From: Martelella sp. HB161492
Lineage (GTDB): Bacteria; Pseudomonadota; Alphaproteobacteria; Rhizobiales; Rhizobiaceae
Assembly: GCF_013184775.1 (NCBI RefSeq)
Contig: NZ_JAATVV010000001.1
Span: forward strand, 551,873 to 615,872
Direction of reading: 5' to 3'
DNA length: 64,000 nucleotides
The notes beneath the pieces were generated by a model, which saw only the letters and a program-made list of their open reading frames with translations, was not told the DNA's origin and searched no databases. Positions 61,702 through 64,000 of this stretch are shown in pieces. Numbering within the stretch: the stretch's first letter is position 1; each line of letters begins with the position of its first letter. A program made the translations under genes and the position numbers.

Positions 61702-62025
61702 TTACCCTCCCTTCAACGCTCTGAGCATCTGCATAAGCCCGTCGGATAGCCACACGCCGAAGCCGGTTCCGGCCATGGCGGCGCCGAGGATGTAGCCGCG
61801 GCCGATCTGCTTGATCTTCTGATACTCGGCGACAAACTCCTCGGTCTCGCCCAGACGCTCGGATAGCGCCCGGTTCTGTTCCAGCAAGCGCTCGTTCTGG
61901 TGCTCGACCGTGTTCAGCCGGTGATGGATATCCGAATGGCTGGCGCTGTTTTCGTCCACCTTCTGGATCAGGGCATCGAGCTTGCCCTGCACTTCGCCCA
62001 GCTGTCGCGCCAGATCGACCGTCAT
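61702..62025 (-). CDS. Prophage DUF1515-type protein
   Basis: A 107-residue protein: a coiled coil (about 5-70; VDLARQLGEVQGKLDALIQKV, HHRLNTVEHQNERLLEQNRAL) followed by one membrane helix near GYILGAAMAGTGFGVWL. This layout matches the DUF1515 proteins found beside holins and lysozymes in rhizobial prophages; a spanin or holin-accessory role is possible. It is the last gene of the leftward-reading lysis cassette and is 12 bases after the holin-like gene. Confidence 0.75.
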   Translation of the reverse strand: MTVDLARQLGEVQGKLDALIQKVDENSASHSDIHHRLNTVEHQNERLLEQNRALSERLGETEEFVAEYQKIKQIGRGYILGAAMAGTGFGVWLSDGLMQMLRALKGG

Positions 62026-62037
62026 GTTGATGCCCCG

Positions 62038-62460
62038 CTATTTCAGGATTGCCCGCAGCCCGGCAACGCCGGAGCCGATATAGAAGACCCACTGGATCAT
62101 GTTGCCGGCCCACTCATCGAGCGGCGCCGGGAAAGCGGCGATCGTCCAGGATTGCGCATAGACGCAGTCGGGGCACCACAGCATGTTGTAGAGGCAGATT
62201 GCCGCCCACCAGATGGCAAGCGGCACCAGGAAGAGCGCGGCGAAGATCCAGAACCACGGGACCGCAAGTTTTTTCGCGTTGAGATCGGCAAGTGTCCGGG
62301 TCTCTTCGATGACCTGTTTCAGATATTCCGCCGTCAGATCGGCTTCGATCTTCTTCTGGTCGATCGCTTCGGCGGCGCGGCTTTCCAGAAGCGCCACCGC
62401 CTTGTCGAGGATCCCGCCAGCACCGATCTTCACCAGAAGCGTGAGGAGTGCTGCAATCAT
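62038..62460 (-). CDS. Holin-like prophage membrane protein (3TM type)
   Basis: A 140-residue protein. A short N-terminal hydrophobic part (MIAALLTLLVKIGAGGILD) and a charged coiled segment (about 22-65) lead to two strong membrane helices (VPWFWIFAALFLVPLAIWWAAICLYNML and the later GNMIQWVFYIGSGVAGLRAIL). This resembles the 3TM phage holin family. Its start overlaps the stop of the lysozyme gene by four bases. It would let the endolysin reach the peptidoglycan. Confidence 0.75.
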   Translation of the reverse strand: MIAALLTLLVKIGAGGILDKAVALLESRAAEAIDQKKIEADLTAEYLKQVIEETRTLADLNAKKLAVPWFWIFAALFLVPLAIWWAAICLYNMLWCPDCVYAQSWTIAAFPAPLDEWAGNMIQWVFYIGSGVAGLRAILK

Positions 62461-63407
62461 ACCTCAACCTCATGACCGGTGACGGTGTTGATGCGGCGGG
62501 CGAGAATGTCGCGGTATTTCCACGCGAACCAGAGGATGGCCGCAGCGGCGACACCGGCAGCAATCCAGCCCCATGGCAGGCCTGCCGTCCAGGCGGCGGC
62601 ACTGGCAGCGGCGGCAGAGGCGCCGGATTTCGCGGCAGCATCTTTCAAGGCCTTTGCATCACGGCGCAGCTGCGCGAGTGTGGCCGGGCCGATAATGCCG
62701 TCATTGACCAGATGCGGATGCGCCATCTGATAGGCGAGCACCGCCGCCTTGGTCTTCTGCCCGAACCAGCCATCGATCGCACCCGGATCAAAGCCCCGCG
62801 CCGTCAGCAGTTCCTGCGTTTCCTTCACCACCGGGTCAGCGGTGACGGCGGGCTTTGCCGTGGCCTGACGCGGAACGCCTTCGGGTGCCGGGGCCACGGT
62901 GTCGACACCGGTATAGATGCCCTTTTCGAATAGCAGCGCCTCTTCCTTGCGCCTGCGCACCAGACCGGGCAATTGCTTGCCGCCGGCGGTGTTGTAGTGG
63001 CTGCCGAGATAGGCGGCGGCTTCTTTCAGCTTGCCAGCGCGCCAGAGCTTGCCGAACTGCCATTTCGAGACGACACGTCCACCGAGGTTATAGGCGGCCG
63101 AGGTCCCGGCATCCATCTGGGCTTGTGTGCGATCATCCGGCGAGTTCGCGACAACTTCTTTGCCATAGCCGTTGCCCAGAACGACCTGCAGGATCCGGTC
63201 GCAGTCTTCCGTCGCGATTTTGGTCTTGCCGGGAACAAGCCTGGTGATCCCGATCTTTTGAAGCTCGGCCTTGCAGTAGGGCGAGGCCATGGTGAAGCCC
63301 GGCCCGATGGTCGGCACGCCGACGGGATCGAGATAGGCGGTTGTCGGGCAACCTTCATGCAGGCGCACAAAGGCAGCGCCCCGGCTGGAAACCGTGGTCA
63401 CAGTCAT
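62457..63407 (-). CDS. Prophage endolysin: GH24-type lysozyme with peptidoglycan-binding and membrane-anchor regions
   Basis: A protein of about 316 residues. The N-terminal muramidase has SSRGAAFVRLHEGCPTTAYLDPVGVPTIGPGFT, with the Glu-Asp-Thr catalytic set of family 24. YNLGGRVVSKWQFGKLW lies farther on. A PG_binding_1 domain follows (VKETQELLTARGFDPGAIDGWFGQKTKAAVLAYQ), then a linker and a C-terminal membrane helix (LPWGWIAAGVAAAAILWFAW). I start at the ATG at 63407, with GAGGA upstream. The extra modules make it longer than plain T4-type lysozymes. It begins the lysis cassette. Confidence 0.87.
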   Translation of the reverse strand: MTVTTVSSRGAAFVRLHEGCPTTAYLDPVGVPTIGPGFTMASPYCKAELQKIGITRLVPGKTKIATEDCDRILQVVLGNGYGKEVVANSPDDRTQAQMDAGTSAAYNLGGRVVSKWQFGKLWRAGKLKEAAAYLGSHYNTAGGKQLPGLVRRRKEEALLFEKGIYTGVDTVAPAPEGVPRQATAKPAVTADPVVKETQELLTARGFDPGAIDGWFGQKTKAAVLAYQMAHPHLVNDGIIGPATLAQLRRDAKALKDAAAKSGASAAAASAAAWTAGLPWGWIAAGVAAAAILWFAWKYRDILARRINTVTGHEVEV

Positions 63408-63531
63408 TTTGATGGTCCTCAACGAATAGTAAAATGGTCAGGTTCAGACCTTCAGGGTCTGTTCGTGTTCCGTTGCCGGATTGGTCACGTTTACATGCGC
63501 CAGATCAGAGATAAGAACGCATGTTCTCGCC

Positions 63532-63879
63532 TCAGGCGAAGCGCTCGGCTGGGGTTTGCGGTGCGATATCGAAACCGGCAAGGCCTGCCGGAACATCGCC
63601 GTCAAAGCGCATATTGATGTGATAGCCGGACACCACCGTCATCTCTGACCGGCTATTATCTTCGCCAGTTTCCGCATTGACGTCTGTGATGGTGTTGCCA
63701 GTCGGCTCGTAAACTGTGCCCGATCCCTGGCCGCAGACGTGCAGCACAAAGTCGGTGCCATCAGAAAGCGCGCCCATAGTCGGGAGCTCTCCGCTTTCGG
63801 TGTCCTGGGCGATACTCTCGGAGGCAAGCGCAGCGATGGCCGCTGCTTCATCGGTAAACTTCAGGAAAACATCGTTCAT
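63532..63879 (-). CDS. Small prophage protein of unknown function
   Basis: A 115-residue acidic protein (MNDVFLKFTDEAAAIAALAS, later GYHINMRFDGDVPAGLAGFDI). It has the look of small proteins found downstream of phage tail-fibre genes, but I cannot name it. Its ATG overlaps the stop of the upstream gene (ATGA), so it belongs to the same operon. The 125-base gap before the lysozyme gene holds a small hairpin (CAGACC...GGTCTG, 63445-63461). Confidence 0.6.
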   Translation of the reverse strand: MNDVFLKFTDEAAAIAALASESIAQDTESGELPTMGALSDGTDFVLHVCGQGSGTVYEPTGNTITDVNAETGEDNSRSEMTVVSGYHINMRFDGDVPAGLAGFDIAPQTPAERFA

Positions 63880-64000
63880 GAGATTGCACTCAAAGCTTGG
63901 AGCGCCGCGTCGGTCGCGGCCCCATCGTAGACAGAGAATTCATTGCGGAGCAGGTTGATGCTATTGGATCCGCCTAGTTGCGCCCCAATACGGCCCGTAG
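63876..64000 (-). CDS. C-terminal end of a prophage gene, cut by the right edge
   Basis: The frame open from the edge reads TGRIGAQLGGSNSINLLRNE and ends in DAALQALSAIS before a TGA at 63878-63876 that overlaps the next start. Repeats of the T-G-x-I/G type would suit the end of a tail-fibre or similar structural protein, but only 41 codons are visible. Confidence 0.55.
   Translation of the reverse strand, partial: TGRIGAQLGGSNSINLLRNEFSVYDGAATDAALQALSAIS

Noticed and set aside
1..64000. CRISPR arrays, rRNA operons, intact insertion sequences
   Set aside because: No regularly spaced direct repeats, rRNA-like sequence or complete transposase gene was seen in the window.

Overview
The window looks like a chromosomal segment of an alphaproteobacterium of the order Rhizobiales (Hyphomicrobiales), probably Rhizobiaceae or a relative such as Martelella. 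The family placement is inference. It rests on the high GC of the core genes, the very large NAD-glutamate dehydrogenase, a perfect Irr-type iron control element in front of mbfA, the GbcA/GbcB pair, a rhizobial-type xylAB locus with a LacI-type regulator, TRAP transporters, and a DUF1515/3TM-holin/GH24 prophage lysis cassette.

Layout. (1) 1-3.4 kb holds housekeeping genes: NAD-glutamate dehydrogenase (cut by the left edge), pyridoxal kinase, beta-carbonic anhydrase, a small HExxH metallopeptidase and tRNA-Met(CAT). (2) 3.4-7.3 kb is a 3.9-kb AT-richer mini-island in that tRNA. It is bounded by two identical 47-bp copies of the tRNA 3' half and carries a truncated P4-type integrase, a gene remnant and an intact two-gene cassette: a 203-aa Gly/Pro-tailed protein followed by an overlapping cobalamin-binding radical SAM enzyme. 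(3) 7.5-19.6 kb holds arginase, a GGDEF/EAL signalling protein with a GGDKF site, mbfA, glycine-betaine monooxygenase, a secreted pectate lyase, a Sua5-type tRNA-modification enzyme, an FAD-linked 2-hydroxyacid dehydrogenase and a periplasmic unknown.

(4) 19.8-23.6 kb is a tightly overlapping operon of unknown substrate: Gfo/Idh/MocA oxidoreductase, family III CoA-transferase, a solute-binding-protein-like gene with no signal peptide, and a MaoC hydratase. (5) 23.8-27.7 kb is the xylose locus: a LacI-type regulator, xylB and xylA. (6) 28-30 kb holds gltS and a TSUP permease. (7) 30.3-41 kb is a plant-sugar block: sugar isomerase/epimerase with a Gfo/Idh partner, GH1 beta-glucosidase, GH94 phosphorylase and a TRAP transporter. 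The palindrome CTGTAACGTTACAG occurs perfectly in front of the GH1 gene and between GH94 and TRAP, and in degraded form in front of the isomerase gene, suggesting one LacI-family regulon.

(8) 41-45.5 kb holds a COG0523 metallochaperone GTPase with a Zur-like box, a divergent CoA-transferase-like protein and an orphan 442-aa effector-like protein. (9) 45.5-50 kb is an ectoine-degradation-like locus: doeA-like hydrolase, argE-family deacetylase, GntR regulator and a divergent class III aminotransferase, with two near-identical GntR-type boxes in the divergent promoter. (10) 50.5-52.6 kb is a TPP-riboswitch-controlled thiamine-precursor ABC permease plus binding protein, without an ATPase gene. 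(11) 52.9-55.7 kb holds a sugar porter, a glycine-zipper lipoprotein and a membrane protein.

(12) 55.7-64 kb is accessory DNA: a gene remnant, an OLD-family ATPase/TOPRIM nuclease, an AT-rich two-gene unit (295-aa unknown plus an SF1 helicase with an unfamiliar N-terminal domain), then the end of a prophage that continues beyond the right edge. The best candidates for undescribed biology are the 203-aa/B12-radical-SAM cassette and the 295-aa/helicase pair.
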